A stretch of DNA of 6,088 nucleotides, from positions 1 through 6,088 of the forward strand of contig JALXCH010000279.1 in assembly GCA_026991005.1 (NCBI GenBank), written 5' to 3'. A program made the position numbers and the translations under genes. The notes under the pieces are model-generated. The model saw only the letters and a list, made by a program, of their open reading frames with translations, searched no databases and was not told the DNA's origin. The stretch is from Calditrichia bacterium (lineage in GTDB: Bacteria > Calditrichota > Calditrichia > RBG-13-44-9). Numbering within the stretch: position 1 is the first letter of the stretch; each line of letters starts with the position of its first letter. Below are positions 5,484-6,088 of this stretch, piece by piece.

Positions 5484-6088
5484 TTAATCATATTTAATGG
5501 CGCTGATGCGCATCAATTTTTCGAAGGAATGATGCGACTCGATGTAGCGGATGGTACCGGTTTTGCCGCGCATCACCATCGAATGAGTCACCGCTCCGCG
5601 TCCGGTGTAACGTACACCTTTCAGAAATGTACCGCCGGAAATGCCGGTAGCGGCAAAGAAGATGTCCTCGCTGGTAATCAATTCATCCACATTGAGCACT
5701 TTATTCAGGTCGTATCCGGCGTCAAGTACATTCTTCTTTTCCTGCTCGGACTGGGGATCCAGCTTCGCCAGAATTTCTCCGCCCAGAATTTTGATGGCGG
5801 TGGCGGCCAGCACACCTTCCGGAGTTCCGCCCGTACCCATCATCACATCCACATCCGAATCGGGCGAGACCGCCATCAGGGCGCCGGCAACGTCTCCGTC
5901 CGTGTGTAACTGAATGCGGGCACCTGCTTTCCGGATGTCGGCAATCAACTGCTGATGTCGCGGCTTATCCAGCACAAATACTACCAGATCATCCACGTCT
6001 TTCCCCAGGGCTTTGGCAATATTCTTCAGATTATCCTCTACCGGAGCTTCCAGGTCAATTACATTGCGTGCTTCCGGACCCACCACTA
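5484..6088 (-). CDS. glpX: Class II fructose-1,6-bisphosphatase GlpX, C-terminal part (cut by right edge)
   Basis: Class II FBPase hydrolyses fructose-1,6-bisphosphate in gluconeogenesis and, in CBB organisms, in regeneration of ribulose-5-phosphate; some family members also take sedoheptulose-1,7-bisphosphate. About 200 C-terminal residues of an expected 320-340 are in the window. The fragment enters as VVGPEARNVIDLEAPVEDN; the GTG at 6084-6086 is an internal valine codon, not a start, since the frame stays open to the edge. Hallmarks are HTDGDVAGAL (61-70 of the fragment), GTGGTPEGVLAATAIKILGG (84-103) with the catalytic/metal-binding glutamate of the PEG motif (E90), and the C-terminal TGRGAVTHSMVMRGKTGT. 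The N-terminal metal-binding half lies outside the window and cannot be checked. It is the most upstream cluster gene visible and very probably the same transcription unit as cbbM. Confidence 0.95.
   Translation of the reverse strand, partial: VVGPEARNVIDLEAPVEDNLKNIAKALGKDVDDLVVFVLDKPRHQQLIADIRKAGARIQLHTDGDVAGALMAVSPDSDVDVMMGTGGTPEGVLAATAIKILGGEILAKLDPQSEQEKKNVLDAGYDLNKVLNVDELITSEDIFFAATGISGGTFLKGVRYTGRGAVTHSMVMRGKTGTIRYIESHHSFEKLMRISAIKYD

Noticed and set aside
6084..6086. GTG as the start codon of glpX
   Set aside because: The frame continues to the window edge and GlpX is about 120 residues longer at its N-terminus; the codon is an internal valine in a conserved VVGPEA segment.

Overview
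This window holds the 3' part of a Calvin-Benson-Bassham (CBB) carbon-fixation gene cluster on the minus strand. In transcription order it encodes a class II fructose-1,6-bisphosphatase (glpX, cut by the right edge), a form II RuBisCO large subunit (cbbM), a CbbY-like HAD phosphatase and a phosphoribulokinase (prk). To the left lie a plus-strand HEAT-repeat gene that converges on prk, and the 5' end of mutS on the minus strand, cut by the left edge.

Organism: the 71-residue MutS start resembles Bacteroidota MutS most closely, as far as I can judge from memory. The long AT-rich gap beside it fits that. The CBB enzymes look mosaic. The RuBisCO is very close to proteobacterial form II enzymes, while the phosphoribulokinase is of the cyanobacterial/plant (class II) kind rather than the proteobacterial class I kind. 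The three CBB genes whose starts are visible have good Shine-Dalgarno sequences, which are generally rare in Bacteroidota. A Bacteroidota-related or neighbouring-phylum autotroph that acquired these genes would explain the picture, but this is inference from one short marker.

Layout: 1-215 mutS (minus, partial); 216-854 AT-rich intergenic DNA with no recognisable gene; 882-1784 HEAT-repeat protein (plus), followed by a hairpin containing its stop codon and then a U-tract terminator (1841-1885); 1886-2064 convergent intergenic space with an imperfect hairpin that may end the CBB transcript; 2065-2997 prk; 3063-3821 cbbY-like gene with a TTG start; 3822-4015 a 194-base gap with a perfect 11-bp hairpin; 4016-5428 cbbM; 5484-6088 glpX (partial).

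How the genes work together: prk makes ribulose-1,5-bisphosphate, cbbM carboxylates it, the CbbY-like phosphatase probably removes inhibitory misfire products such as xylulose-1,5-bisphosphate, and glpX serves the regenerative arm by dephosphorylating fructose-1,6-bisphosphate and perhaps sedoheptulose-1,7-bisphosphate. No new system of unknown type is evident. The points of interest are the taxonomic setting, the mosaic enzyme pairing, a lost regulatory cysteine in the kinase, an insertion in RuBisCO and the intercistronic RNA structure.
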